A stretch of 14,097 bases of DNA, taken from NCBI GenBank assembly GCA_016763335.1, contig JAESUD010000262.1, positions 1-14,097 of the forward strand. The letters are read 5' to 3'. The notes beneath the pieces were generated by a model. That model was not told the DNA's origin and searched no databases. It was given only the letters and a program-made list of their open reading frames with translations. Within the stretch, counting starts at the first letter, position 1; the number at the start of each line of letters is the position of its first letter. This document shows, one piece after another, positions 1-7,896 of the stretch. This DNA comes from Emcibacteraceae bacterium (lineage in GTDB: Bacteria > Pseudomonadota > Alphaproteobacteria > Sphingomonadales > Emcibacteraceae). Both the position numbers and the translations under genes were made by a program.

Positions 1-282
1 AAAATTGAAATTGAAGCAGCAACATTTCGCCGTATCATTGCCCATATGCAAAAACGAACCGACGCACAAAATATTGACCTGATGGGACTGGCCGGGTTTT
101 GCCGTAATTGTTTTTCAAAATGGTATGCCGCCGAAGCAAAAGAACGTGGTATAGAAATTGAAAAAATGGACGCAAGAGAGATCGTTTACGGCATGCCTTA
201 TTCCGAATGGGTTGAAAAATACCAGACCGAAGCCACAGATGAACAAATGAAATTAATGGACGAAAGTCTCAAGAAAAACTAA
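1..282 (+). CDS. DUF1244 family protein, 5' end missing
   Basis: This is a small conserved protein of the DUF1244 family, whose biochemical function is not established. The reading frame is open from base 1 and the residues before the first ATG at 46 (an AATFRRIIAH segment) match the family's N-terminal part. The ATG at 46 is therefore an internal methionine, and the true start lies left of the window. The family's core is visible: a TDAQNIDLM segment, then the cysteine pair FCRNCFSKWY and the YGMPYSEW segment near the C-terminus. About 93 codons are present, so only a few residues should be missing. It lies 30 bases upstream of gapR on the same strand, a pairing I recall from other alphaproteobacteria, so co-transcription is likely. 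The family assignment is firm; the function is unknown. Confidence 0.88.
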   Translation, partial: KIEIEAATFRRIIAHMQKRTDAQNIDLMGLAGFCRNCFSKWYAAEAKERGIEIEKMDAREIVYGMPYSEWVEKYQTEATDEQMKLMDESLKKN

Positions 283-312
283 CAACCATAACTTAATGAA
301 AGAAAATGAAAA

Positions 313-564
313 ATGGTAGAAACAGGCGGCATCGCAGCTGATGCCTTACGCTCATATATTGAACGCATTGAAAGACTAGAAGAAGAAAAAAAGGCCCTCG
401 CCGATGACATTAAAGATATATACGGCGAAGCAAAATCAACCGGATTTGACGTAAAAGTCATCCGTCAAATCGTTCGTCTACGTAAAATGGATGAAAATGA
501 TCGCAACGAACAGGAAGCGTTGCTCGATTTATATACGCACGCACTCGGCATGATCCGCGGGTAG
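313..564 (+). CDS. gapR: GapR-family nucleoid-associated protein (DUF2312)
   Basis: The 83-residue product has the usual length and sequence of GapR, a small dimeric or tetrameric coiled-coil DNA-binding protein. In Caulobacter it binds AT-rich and overtwisted DNA ahead of replication and transcription machinery. Visible hallmarks are the N-terminal [23 protein letters not shown] segment, split here as [12 protein letters not shown] followed by [19 protein letters not shown], which forms the long coiled coil. It is followed by [17 protein letters not shown] and a C-terminal [13 protein letters not shown] helix. The ATG at 313 was chosen because the family starts a few residues before TGGIAAD; the nearby ATG at 306 is in another frame. 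The ribosome site is poor (purine-rich GAAAGAAAA). It follows the DUF1244 gene by 30 bases and converges on the small membrane protein gene that ends at 602. Confidence 0.93.
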   Translation: MVETGGIAADALRSYIERIERLEEEKKALADDIKDIYGEAKSTGFDVKVIRQIVRLRKMDENDRNEQEALLDLYTHALGMIRG

Positions 565-601
565 CGTCATTTTAGAATAATGTTTTTGATGGAAGGGCCT
601 G

Positions 602-853
602 TTAATCGCGCGATTTTATAGCATCGACGATTTGTTGGGTTCTTTCATCATCATTCGCACTTTTCACAGCAAGAAGCCCCCATATAATGGTGGCAATCCA
701 AATCGGAAAAGTAAGAAACCCTAAAATACCAAAAGAAAAAACAAACATAACAACGCTTATCACCCAGAAAAAACCATTCAAAATCATTTGAAAGATTTTC
801 CCCTTAAATAATAAAGCAAGTGGTGGACAAATTATTGCGACAAGATAAATCAT
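602..853 (-). CDS. Small YqaE/Pmp3-like membrane protein
   Basis: The 83-residue product is mostly hydrophobic, with two or three membrane segments at about residues 2-16, 22-46 and 48-63. It ends in a charged tail (KSANDDERTQQIVDAIKSRD). The N-terminal segment, including IICPPLALLFKGK, resembles the Pmp3/YqaE stress-induced family, which starts with a hydrophobic helix and a PPL turn. The rest is longer than the roughly 52-residue classic family, so the assignment is tentative. It reads toward gapR with a 37-base intergene and no recognisable terminator. A ribosome site AAAGGG precedes the ATG. A role in membrane potential or stress would be an inference from the family only. Confidence 0.62.
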   Translation of the reverse strand: MIYLVAIICPPLALLFKGKIFQMILNGFFWVISVVMFVFSFGILGFLTFPIWIATIIWGLLAVKSANDDERTQQIVDAIKSRD

Positions 854-885
854 TATGCGACCCTTTTATTGATTATGTATAATCT

Positions 886-912
886 GAATTTAAGGCCGTG
901 CACGGGAAATTC
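886..912. repeat. Imperfect hairpin around a CCGTGCACGG palindrome
   Basis: Arms GAATTT (886-891) and AAATTC (907-912) flank the perfect 10-base palindrome CCGTGCACGG (896-905), with an uneven bulge of four bases against one. It lies downstream of the sigma-54 activator gene and upstream of the small membrane protein gene, both on the minus strand. It has no T-tract on either strand, so it does not look like a standard intrinsic terminator. It may be an operator or a weak mRNA end structure. It may also be chance. Confidence 0.35.
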
Positions 913-971
913 AAGTAATAAATTAGCCGTTGATCGCAGAATAATGTCATTTCATCGCAATTTTGAACGAC

Positions 972-2063
972 TTACCCTTCGTCTAGCAATCCCATATCAG
1001 TTACCTTGCGATAAAGTGTCGAGCGGCCGATTTTAAGACGCTTGGCGATTTCTGTCATTCTACCCTCATAACGGATATAGGCATATCTAATCATCATTTT
1101 TTCAATATGATCTATGGCATAAACATCGGCATTATCATCATATATGGCCGTATTATGAAATTCTTTCGGTATTTCTAATGTCTTTTTAAGATCATCAATC
1201 CTGCGATTATGTTGATCATTCATCGTCGCAATACGTTCAATATCCGTAACAATTTGCGGAAAATCCCGTTCAGTGATCATTTCACCTTCTGATAAAATAA
1301 CCGCACGCAACACAACATTTTCCAACTGGCGAACATTGCCCGGCCAGTGATAACTGTTAAGCAGCATAATCGCATTCGTCGTCATTGATTTTATTGGCCT
1401 ATTTTCCTTTCGGCACATTTTTTGAATAAAATGAACTGCCAACGTCTGAATATCACCGTTTCTTTTGCTGAGTAACGGTAACGAAACTGGAAATACATTT
1501 AATCGATAATATAAATCTTCCCTGAAATGACCGTTCGCCACCAGTGCTTCTAGGTTTTTATTAGTTGCAGAAATTAATCGCACATCCACAGAAGTCGTTT
1601 TTTCGCCGCCAACCGGGTCAACTTCGCCTTCTTGTAAAACACGAAGCAACTTTACTTGTAAATCAAGTGGCAATTCGCCAATTTCATCCAAAAATATTGT
1701 CCCGCCGTCCGCATCGACAAATTTACCGGTATGATCATTCTTAGCATCGGTAAAAGCTCCCTTTGCATGACCAAAAAGAATACTTTCCACAAGGTTTGCC
1801 GGCAATGCCCCGCAATTGACAACAATCAATGGTTGCTCGGCGCGGGTGCTGGTTTTATGTATGGCACGGGCAAACACTTCTTTACCAACACCACTTTCGC
1901 CGTCAAGCAACACAGGCACATCAGTACGCGCACCTTTACTGGCGAGCATAATTGCTCTTTGCATAACTTCACTGCTGCCGATAATTTTATCAAACGCCGT
2001 CGATGCTTCATCAATGGAATTGTTCGTCTTACTCTCTTTAACCATAATTTTCTTTTCGTTCAT
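972..2063 (-). CDS. Sigma-54-dependent transcriptional activator without receiver domain
   Basis: The 363-residue protein is a bacterial enhancer-binding protein that would use ATP to open sigma-54 RNA polymerase promoters. The N-terminus before the AAA+ domain is only about 27 residues, so there is no receiver, GAF or PAS sensory domain. The AAA+ domain shows Walker A GESGVGKE (55-62), the sigma-54-contact loop as GAFTDA (102-107) instead of the classic GAFTGA, Walker [13 protein letters not shown] (120-131) and [11 protein letters not shown] (240-250). A linker of about 60 residues leads to a Fis-type helix-turn-helix at about 335-357 ([19 protein letters not shown]). It is transcribed divergently from pntAA across 235 bases. 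No clear Shine-Dalgarno sequence precedes the ATG at 2063, and Met7 is an alternative start. With no input domain, activity may be set by abundance or a partner protein. Its target is unknown. Confidence 0.9.
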   Translation of the reverse strand: MNEKKIMVKESKTNNSIDEASTAFDKIIGSSEVMQRAIMLASKGARTDVPVLLDGESGVGKEVFARAIHKTSTRAEQPLIVVNCGALPANLVESILFGHAKGAFTDAKNDHTGKFVDADGGTIFLDEIGELPLDLQVKLLRVLQEGEVDPVGGEKTTSVDVRLISATNKNLEALVANGHFREDLYYRLNVFPVSLPLLSKRNGDIQTLAVHFIQKMCRKENRPIKSMTTNAIMLLNSYHWPGNVRQLENVVLRAVILSEGEMITERDFPQIVTDIERIATMNDQHNRRIDDLKKTLEIPKEFHNTAIYDDNADVYAIDHIEKMMIRYAYIRYEGRMTEIAKRLKIGRSTLYRKVTDMGLLDEG

Positions 2064-2114
2064 TTGCCCAAGAACACTTCAAGACTGTATCATAACAGGA
2101 CAATAGTTAAGGAA

Positions 2115-2141
2115 GGTACAATTTTACTTATTTTATGTACC
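2115..2141. promoter_or_regulatory. Inverted repeat in the activator/pntAA divergent region
   Basis: A perfect 6-base inverted repeat, GGTACA (2115-2120) and TGTACC (2136-2141), is separated by 15 AT-rich bases. The arm centres are 21 bases apart, about two helical turns, as expected for a dimeric DNA-binding protein on one face of DNA. It lies 52 bases upstream of the sigma-54 activator start codon and about 160 bases upstream of the pntAA start. It could be an operator for autoregulation or for the pnt operon. The evidence is symmetry and position only. Confidence 0.35.
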
Positions 2142-2286
2142 ATAATGAAACACGCATTAGATGAATTTCACATTTTTTACCACCAGCCATTAAATAATTT
2201 TTCCCTATCCTTTTAATCATTTTCTGTTAAAGTTTTATTTACCATGAATGATACAAGTCAATCATTTCAAACGAATTGATCATATC

Positions 2287-2292
2287 AAGAGG
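2287..2292 (+). promoter_or_regulatory. Ribosome binding site deciding the pntAA start
   Basis: AAGAGG lies 6 bases before the ATG at 2299 and supports that start over the in-frame ATG at 2248. The 2248 start would add 17 residues not expected in PntAA. A short inverted repeat, TTGAT-CAT-ATCAA (2276-2288), runs into this site and could in principle mask it in the mRNA. Confidence 0.7.
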
Positions 2293-2298
2293 TTACCT

Positions 2299-3450
2299 AT
2301 GAAAATAACGATACCTAAAGAACGTCGCGAGCATGAAAAACGTGTTGCGGCGACACCTGATACTGTCAAAAAATTAATTTCGCTGGGTTTTACCGTCATT
2401 GTTGAAAAAGACGCTGGGGCGAATAGTCAGATTTCAGATAAACAATATGAAGAAGCAGGCGCAACCATCGCCACCAATGCAAAAGCAGCTTATTCAGAGG
2501 CTGATATAATATTCAAAGTTCAGCGTCCACTTATGGGATCCGAAGGCGAAATTGATGAACTTTCGATGATGAAAGACGGCAGCATATTAATTGCCATCCT
2601 TGACCCCATGAGAAACCCGGAACATGTAAAAGCTTATGCACAGAAAAATATATCGGCATTCGCCATGGAATTTATGCCGCGCATTACCCGCGCGCAAAGT
2701 ATGGATGTCCTTTCAAGCCAGTCTAATCTGGCCGGTTATATTGCGGTTATTGAGGCAGCATCTGAATTTGGCCGCGCCTTTCCAATGATGATGACCGCAG
2801 CTGGTACCATTGCCCCGGCCAAAGTTCTCGTTATGGGGGTCGGTGTTGCCGGGCTTCAGGCTATCGCCACCGCTAAACGGCTTGGTGCCGTTGTATCCGC
2901 GACCGATGTGCGCTCTGCCGCTGCTGAACAAGTAGAAAGCCTCGGCGGAAAGTTCATTATGGTTGAAACCGACGAAGAAGGCGAAACAGCCGCCGGTTAT
3001 GCCAAAGAAATGAGTGACGATTATAAAAAGCGTCAAGCCGAGCTAATCGCAACAACACTGAAAAAACAGGATATTGCCATTACCACAGCACTTATCCCCG
3101 GGCGCCCGGCCCCAGTATTAATCACCGATGAAATGGTCGCAAGTATGAAACCGGGATCGGTAATCATTGACCTTGCCGTTGAAGCAGGTGGTAACTGCTC
3201 CCTTTCCAAACCTGGCGAAATTGTCATAACTGATAATGGCGTGATCATTGTTGGACATTTAAATGTACCAAGTCGTCTGGCGACAGACGCCAGTGCGCTT
3301 TATTCTAAAAATTTATTAAATTTTATTACACCGTTAGTGAAAGAAGAAAGCGGCAATCTTGATATTGACTGGGAAGATGAAGTCATCACCGGAACGTTGC
3401 TTACCAAGGACAATAAAGTTGTCCATGAACGCTTAACGGGAGGAAATTAA
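2299..3450 (+). CDS. pntAA: NAD(P) transhydrogenase subunit alpha part 1 (NAD-binding domain I)
   Basis: This is the soluble NAD(H)-binding subunit of the proton-translocating transhydrogenase, which passes hydride from NADH to NADP+ using the proton gradient. From the ATG at 2299 the 383-residue protein starts MKITIPKERREHEKRVAATP, the usual family N-terminus, and carries the alanine dehydrogenase/PntA fold. The dinucleotide-binding loop GVGVAGLQ lies at residues 180-187, and the acidic residue ending the second strand is D203 (SATDVRS). RQAELIATT and TALIPGRPAPVLI follow further on. The transmembrane part is encoded separately by the next gene, the split arrangement common in alphaproteobacteria. 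The pntAB start codon follows one base after the stop, with its GGGAGGAA ribosome site (3438-3445) inside the end of pntAA. It is transcribed divergently from a sigma-54 activator, but no sigma-54 promoter was found upstream. Confidence 0.96.
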   Translation: MKITIPKERREHEKRVAATPDTVKKLISLGFTVIVEKDAGANSQISDKQYEEAGATIATNAKAAYSEADIIFKVQRPLMGSEGEIDELSMMKDGSILIAILDPMRNPEHVKAYAQKNISAFAMEFMPRITRAQSMDVLSSQSNLAGYIAVIEAASEFGRAFPMMMTAAGTIAPAKVLVMGVGVAGLQAIATAKRLGAVVSATDVRSAAAEQVESLGGKFIMVETDEEGETAAGYAKEMSDDYKKRQAELIATTLKKQDIAITTALIPGRPAPVLITDEMVASMKPGSVIIDLAVEAGGNCSLSKPGEIVITDNGVIIVGHLNVPSRLATDASALYSKNLLNFITPLVKEESGNLDIDWEDEVITGTLLTKDNKVVHERLTGGN

Positions 3451-3451
3451 A

Positions 3452-3805
3452 ATGGATCAGATTACACAAATGGCTGATGCCGCCGTGCATAGTGCCGCAA
3501 TGTCACCTTTCGTTTCACAACTTTCACTTTTCGTACTGGCAATTTTCGTTGGGTACTTTGTTGTGTGGAGCGTCACCCCTGCCCTGCATACACCGCTAAT
3601 GGCGGTAACCAATGCCATATCATCGGTGATTATCGTTGGTGCGCTTATTGCAGCGGGCCCGCAAGACATGAATATCGCCAAGATACTCGGCGTGATTGCC
3701 ATTGCCTTAGCGGCGGTAAATATTTTTGGCGGCTTTGCCGTCACCAACCGCATGCTTTCAATGTATAAGAAAAAACCAAAAACAAGCAAGAAAGGGGATA
3801 AATAA
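3452..3805 (+). CDS. pntAB: NAD(P) transhydrogenase subunit alpha part 2 (membrane)
   Basis: The 117-residue protein is the small membrane subunit that supplies part of the proton channel (domain II) of the transhydrogenase. Three or four hydrophobic segments are visible at about residues 21-42, 49-68 and 75-98. The family pattern SVTPALHTPLMAVTNAISSVIIVGAL is present, here as TPALHTPLMAVTNAISS followed by VIIVGAL. It ends in a Lys-rich cytosolic tail. It starts one base after the pntAA stop and its TAA stop shares one base with the pntB start (TAATG), which indicates translational coupling across the operon. A strong GGGAGGAA site precedes the ATG. Confidence 0.96.
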   Translation: MDQITQMADAAVHSAAMSPFVSQLSLFVLAIFVGYFVVWSVTPALHTPLMAVTNAISSVIIVGALIAAGPQDMNIAKILGVIAIALAAVNIFGGFAVTNRMLSMYKKKPKTSKKGDK

Positions 3806-5223
3806 TGTCTGATCAAAATATTGTTGATATTACTGCTATCGCCTATCTGATTTCCGGTGTTTTATTCATCCTTGCCCTGCGCGGACTATCATCACCGGAA
3901 AGTTCCCGCAAGGGTAACTTTTACGGCATGCTCGGCATGGCAATAGCCATGGTGACAACATTGCTCAACCCGGAAATTGTCTCCTATACGTGGATTTTAA
4001 TTGGTCTCGCGGTTGGCGGTGGTATCGGTATTCTTATCGCGTCGCGCATTGCCATGACAGCAATGCCGCAACTTGTGGCGGCGTTTCATTCATTGGTAGG
4101 TCTTGCCGCCGTGCTTGTTGCTGCAGCGGCCTTTCTTGAGCCGGTCAGCTTTAATATTGTTGATGCAATGGGGAATATTTATGCCGCCAGCCGTGTTGAA
4201 ATGGCCCTTGGTGCAGCAATCGGTGCGATTACCTTCTCGGGGTCTGTTATTGCGTTTGCAAAACTAAACGGCAATATGTCCGGCACGCCAATTATGCTCC
4301 CCATGCGCCATGTAATTAATGCCTCTATCGGTGCGGCAATATTTATTCTCATTGTCTTATTTGCCATGAGCGAAGGCGCGGCATCCGGTGGTGGTGATCT
4401 TATGTGGTATATTATTGGTCTTAGTTTTCTGATCGGTTTTCTAATCATTATCCCGATCGGTGGCGCCGATATGCCGGTGGTCGTTAGCATGCTTAACAGT
4501 TATTCCGGCTGGGCGGCGGCGGGGATTGGTTTTACCCTGCATAATAACGCCCTGATCATTACTGGTGCGCTGGTTGGCTCGTCTGGTGCCATTCTTAGCT
4601 ATATTATGTGCTCAGCCATGAACCGTTCATTCATCAGCGTTATTCTTGGCGGTTTTGGCGGCGATTCTGTGGCAGCGGAAGGCGGCGAAATTGAAACACG
4701 TTCGGTAAAACAAGGCGGAGCCGCAGACGCGGCATTCATCATGAAAAATGCCAGCTCGGTAATCATTGTTCCCGGTTACGGCATGGCCGTAGCGCAAGCA
4801 CAACATGCCCTGCGTGAAATGTGTGACATACTAAAAGAAGAAGGCGTGTCGATTAAATATGCCATTCATCCGGTTGCCGGACGAATGCCCGGTCACATGA
4901 ATGTATTACTCGCTGAGGCAAATGTTTCATATGATGAAGTGTTCGAGCTTGAAGATATAAACAGCGAGTTTGCCGCCACTGATGTTGCTTTCGTCATTGG
5001 TGCCAATGATGTCACCAACCCGGCAGCCAAAACCGACAAAACCAGCGCCATATACGGCATGCCCATTCTTGATGTCGAATTTGCCGGTACGGTGCTTTTT
5101 GTCAAACGCGGAATGGCGTCCGGTTATGCCGGCGTTCAAAACGAACTGTTTTTTAGGGATAATACGATGATGCTTTTTTCCGACGCCAAGAAAATGGTCG
5201 AAAACATAATCAAGGCTCTATAA
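3805..5223 (+). CDS. pntB: NAD(P) transhydrogenase subunit beta
   Basis: The 472-residue product, a typical PntB length, joins a membrane part of about eight or nine helices (roughly residues 8-285) to the soluble NADP(H)-binding domain III. The second part contains GYGMAVAQAQ (324-333), the NADP-binding fingerprint. It also contains HPVAGRMPGHMNVLLAEA, GANDVTNPAA, MPILDVEFAG and VKRGMASGYAGVQNELF. Together with PntAA and PntAB it forms the inner-membrane enzyme that makes NADPH. An AAGGGG ribosome site lies about 7 bases before the ATG, within the end of pntAB. Its last 6 bases overlap the 3' end of the yigZ-like gene on the other strand, so there is no room for a conventional terminator between them. 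Confidence 0.97.
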   Translation: MSDQNIVDITAIAYLISGVLFILALRGLSSPESSRKGNFYGMLGMAIAMVTTLLNPEIVSYTWILIGLAVGGGIGILIASRIAMTAMPQLVAAFHSLVGLAAVLVAAAAFLEPVSFNIVDAMGNIYAASRVEMALGAAIGAITFSGSVIAFAKLNGNMSGTPIMLPMRHVINASIGAAIFILIVLFAMSEGAASGGGDLMWYIIGLSFLIGFLIIIPIGGADMPVVVSMLNSYSGWAAAGIGFTLHNNALIITGALVGSSGAILSYIMCSAMNRSFISVILGGFGGDSVAAEGGEIETRSVKQGGAADAAFIMKNASSVIIVPGYGMAVAQAQHALREMCDILKEEGVSIKYAIHPVAGRMPGHMNVLLAEANVSYDEVFELEDINSEFAATDVAFVIGANDVTNPAAKTDKTSAIYGMPILDVEFAGTVLFVKRGMASGYAGVQNELFFRDNTMMLFSDAKKMVENIIKAL

Positions 5224-5841
5224 CTCTTCAGGCATATTAAATTTAACGCGGCCGCTTGTTTTATCTATAATCTCAGATATAGCGAGCGGCGCTTCTCTTT
5301 GGACCATTTTTATCGTCCAACTAACCTTCTCACTATACTGCTTATCAAGCGTCAATATATTGTAAGAAGCCAGTATCTGTTCGATTAGTCCCTGATGGCT
5401 ATATTCAGATATTCCGTCAATAATAATTTCCGGAATTTTTTCAGCCTTTACCAGCTCATCTAGGGCATGATTAACACTGCCGCCATAGGCACGAACCAAC
5501 CCCCCTGTACCAAGCTTGATACCACCAAAATAACGCGTGACAACGGCTGTAATTTCGCCGACCCCCGAACCAACCAACACATTAAGCATCGGTTTTCCTG
5601 CTGTACCATTTGGTTCCCTGTCATCAGAAAACCCCAGCACTTGACTATCGGTTGGTGGCCCCGCCACATAGGCCCAGCAATTATGAACCGCATCCGAATA
5701 TTTATCTTTTATATCCGCAATAAACGCGCGGGCGCTCTTAACATCAGGCGTATGTTCAATATGAACAATGAAGCGGCTTTTTTTAATCACTTCCTGATAA
5801 AAAACAGAATTTTTGGGAATATCGTAGGATGTTTTAATCAT
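5218..5841 (-). CDS. YigZ/IMPACT family protein
   Basis: The 207-residue protein has the two-domain layout of the YigZ (UPF0029/IMPACT) family. An N-terminal IMPACT domain (about 17-128) shows KKSRFIVH, HNCWAY, FSDDREPNGTAGKPML (71-86) and YFGGIKLGTGGLVRAY (104-119). A C-terminal DUF1949-like ferredoxin-fold domain follows (about 140-200). The eukaryotic relative IMPACT modulates the Gcn2 translation-stress pathway. The bacterial role is not settled, and ribosome or nucleic-acid binding is only inferred. It lies 30 bases downstream of the histidine kinase on the same strand, so it may be read through from that gene. No good ribosome site was seen before the ATG at 5841. Confidence 0.92.
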   Translation of the reverse strand: MIKTSYDIPKNSVFYQEVIKKSRFIVHIEHTPDVKSARAFIADIKDKYSDAVHNCWAYVAGPPTDSQVLGFSDDREPNGTAGKPMLNVLVGSGVGEITAVVTRYFGGIKLGTGGLVRAYGGSVNHALDELVKAEKIPEIIIDGISEYSHQGLIEQILASYNILTLDKQYSEKVSWTIKMVQREAPLAISEIIDKTSGRVKFNMPEEL

Positions 5842-5871
5842 GCAGGTTAATTAACACAATTATACCGTAGT

Positions 5872-7785
5872 TTAAACCTGGTTGGCATTTTTATAATCAA
5901 GTTGGCATTGTTTACCATCGTTATTTTGCACTAATCTTTTCGTTGGAAGAATTACGGTAACCGTTGTCCTTTCCCCCAGTTCACTATCAATTTTTATTTC
6001 ACCGTCATGCATTTCAACAAAAGCTTTAACAAGCGACAGCCCTAGGCCGGTTCCCACCTCGGTTTTTGCATAACTTGTTTCCACCTGATGAAATGGTTCA
6101 AGAATATCATTAATTTTATTTTTAGCGATGCCAATACCATTGTCCGTCACATTAAGTAAGAACTCATTTTGCGAAGAGAGCATTACCGAAATCCAAATAT
6201 CCCCGCCATTAAGCGAAAACTTCACTGCATTCGATAATAAATTCGTCAAAATTTGGTGCATCATTCTCTCATCTGCCATAATGAAAGGAATATTATCCGG
6301 AATATTCAGATGAACGGTAACATCCTTATCTTTTGCTTGATTGCGGAGCACGCGCATGGAAGTTTCACATATTTCAAAAATATCGACTTCTTCCTCATAA
6401 AAATTCATTTTCCCTGCTTCAACTTTTGAAAGATCAAGAATATCATTAATAATACTGAGCAAATGACGACCACTATCTCTTATATCGATAGCATATTCCT
6501 TTGTCTTCTCTCTGCTGATGATGCCTATACTATCATCCGATAACAATTCGGAAAAACCGATAATCGCATTTAATGGCGTTCTAAGTTCATGGCTCATATT
6601 CGCTAGGAAATCTGATTTTGCCACATTGGCCACTTTGGCTTCATTAATAGCACTTTCCAGATCTTCCTTAATTCTAGTGCGATCCTCGTTATAATCTATT
6701 ACTTTCTGCATGGCTTTTTCGAGCATGCGAAACTCATCGCCGGAACCAATAGGCATTTTGTTAATCGGCCCGCCTTTAACAATACTTTTCATTGCATTGG
6801 AAAAATATTCAAGACGGCTAAATAAATTTACTCTTAAAATATAAGTCCCGATAATCCACACAATTAAAATACAAATTATCGCAGCAACAAATGTCATATA
6901 TTTTAAATCATAGGACTTGGCTAATAGTCCTTCGCTTTCTGCAAATACAAGAACAGACAAATATTTACCGTTAGGGTCATATGGAACTATAACTTCAATT
7001 GGTTCAATTTTATGAACCCTTTGAAGTTTTAAATTGTCTGATATTTCAGTATTAAGATATTTTTCGTTGAAATATAAATCGTCATTATTTCCCCTGATTT
7101 CAATATCTGCCTGAAGTAGTTGTGCAATACCGGACAAGCTATCCCATATAGAAGTGACAACAATTAATTTGCTTTTAAACCCCGTGCTGGCCAGTGGATA
7201 AATTAGAATATATTTCGGTTCACCATTCTGGTCAACGCGGTAATACCCCATTGGTTCGTTGGTTACGTCCTCTGCTATCTCACCATGATCCATAAAAATA
7301 TCATTTATTGTATCATCAGAAAAATTTAAAAATCCCTGCTCCCCAATTCTCGCATAATCTTGATTATAGACCATAAAACCTATGATATTTACGGTACTTT
7401 TTCTTATGAATATTTCCGCCGGCAACCTTTGCAAATACTCATCAATTACCAGCTTATCATCAGTGGAAATTGCCGAAATAAACTCAGCATCATCATTAAT
7501 AAGTTCCGAAACATAAACAGCCCCTTCCCGCTGTTTGTTAACAACAGAATTGACGACTATAGTGCGAATAATTTCTTGCTTATTTTTGCGGTCATTTTCA
7601 ATAATAAAATCGGAATAGTTATTAATGCTATAAACATGAACAACCAATGGAACAATGGCCATGAATAACATTATGCAAAACAGCAATGTTTTCAGACTTA
7701 TATTACCTGTATTTATACTAAACTTAAATATACTCGATACTCCCGCATAGTTAAAAACCTTAGTTTTCTGCGCAAAATTATCCAT
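5872..7785 (-). CDS. Orphan membrane-bound sensor histidine kinase
   Basis: This is a transmembrane hybrid-less histidine kinase. Residue numbers below count from a possible TTG start at 7791; the listed coordinates use the ATG two codons later at 7785. Membrane segments at about 35-55 and 299-319 flank a periplasmic region of about 245 residues, which may be a Cache-like double sensor fold; that reading is uncertain. A HAMP-like linker follows (about 320-375). The HisKA dimerisation helix carries phospho-accepting His401 in MSHELRTPLNAIIGFSELL, and the HATPase domain shows N521 (NLLSNAVKF), DNGIGI (550-555) and GTGLGL (580-585). All key residues are present, so it should be active as kinase and probably phosphatase. 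No response regulator gene is adjacent, and it has no receiver domain of its own, so the partner must lie elsewhere. The signal cannot be deduced. Confidence 0.93.
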   Translation of the reverse strand: MDNFAQKTKVFNYAGVSSIFKFSINTGNISLKTLLFCIMLFMAIVPLVVHVYSINNYSDFIIENDRKNKQEIIRTIVVNSVVNKQREGAVYVSELINDDAEFISAISTDDKLVIDEYLQRLPAEIFIRKSTVNIIGFMVYNQDYARIGEQGFLNFSDDTINDIFMDHGEIAEDVTNEPMGYYRVDQNGEPKYILIYPLASTGFKSKLIVVTSIWDSLSGIAQLLQADIEIRGNNDDLYFNEKYLNTEISDNLKLQRVHKIEPIEVIVPYDPNGKYLSVLVFAESEGLLAKSYDLKYMTFVAAIICILIVWIIGTYILRVNLFSRLEYFSNAMKSIVKGGPINKMPIGSGDEFRMLEKAMQKVIDYNEDRTRIKEDLESAINEAKVANVAKSDFLANMSHELRTPLNAIIGFSELLSDDSIGIISREKTKEYAIDIRDSGRHLLSIINDILDLSKVEAGKMNFYEEEVDIFEICETSMRVLRNQAKDKDVTVHLNIPDNIPFIMADERMMHQILTNLLSNAVKFSLNGGDIWISVMLSSQNEFLLNVTDNGIGIAKNKINDILEPFHQVETSYAKTEVGTGLGLSLVKAFVEMHDGEIKIDSELGERTTVTVILPTKRLVQNNDGKQCQLDYKNANQV

Positions 7786-7896
7786 TTTCAATTGAGAAAC
7801 ATGTTAACTTTAAAAGTATAAAATTTTATTAACCATTTAAATGATAAATTTAAAAAGATAAAATTAGTTATTTAATATACGGATATATAGGGGGTT

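Noticed and set aside
1731..2216. Long plus-strand open frame opposite the sigma-54 activator and its upstream region
   Set aside because: Its product has no recognisable motif, and it is mostly antisense to a clear AAA+ gene. It is a shadow frame.
2248..2298. Upstream ATG extending pntAA by 17 residues
   Set aside because: The added residues are not part of the family, and the ATG at 2299 has a proper ribosome site.
5843..5880. Inverted repeat CAGGTT / AACCTG across the kinase-yigZ junction
   Set aside because: The arms are only 6 bases with a 26-base spacer, and there is no T-tract. It is too weak to call a terminator.
5881..5909. 9-base direct repeat GTTGGCATT, two copies 20 bases apart
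   Set aside because: It lies within the last codons of the histidine kinase and is explained by similar codons (Ala-Asn and Cys-Gln-Leu). Only two copies exist.
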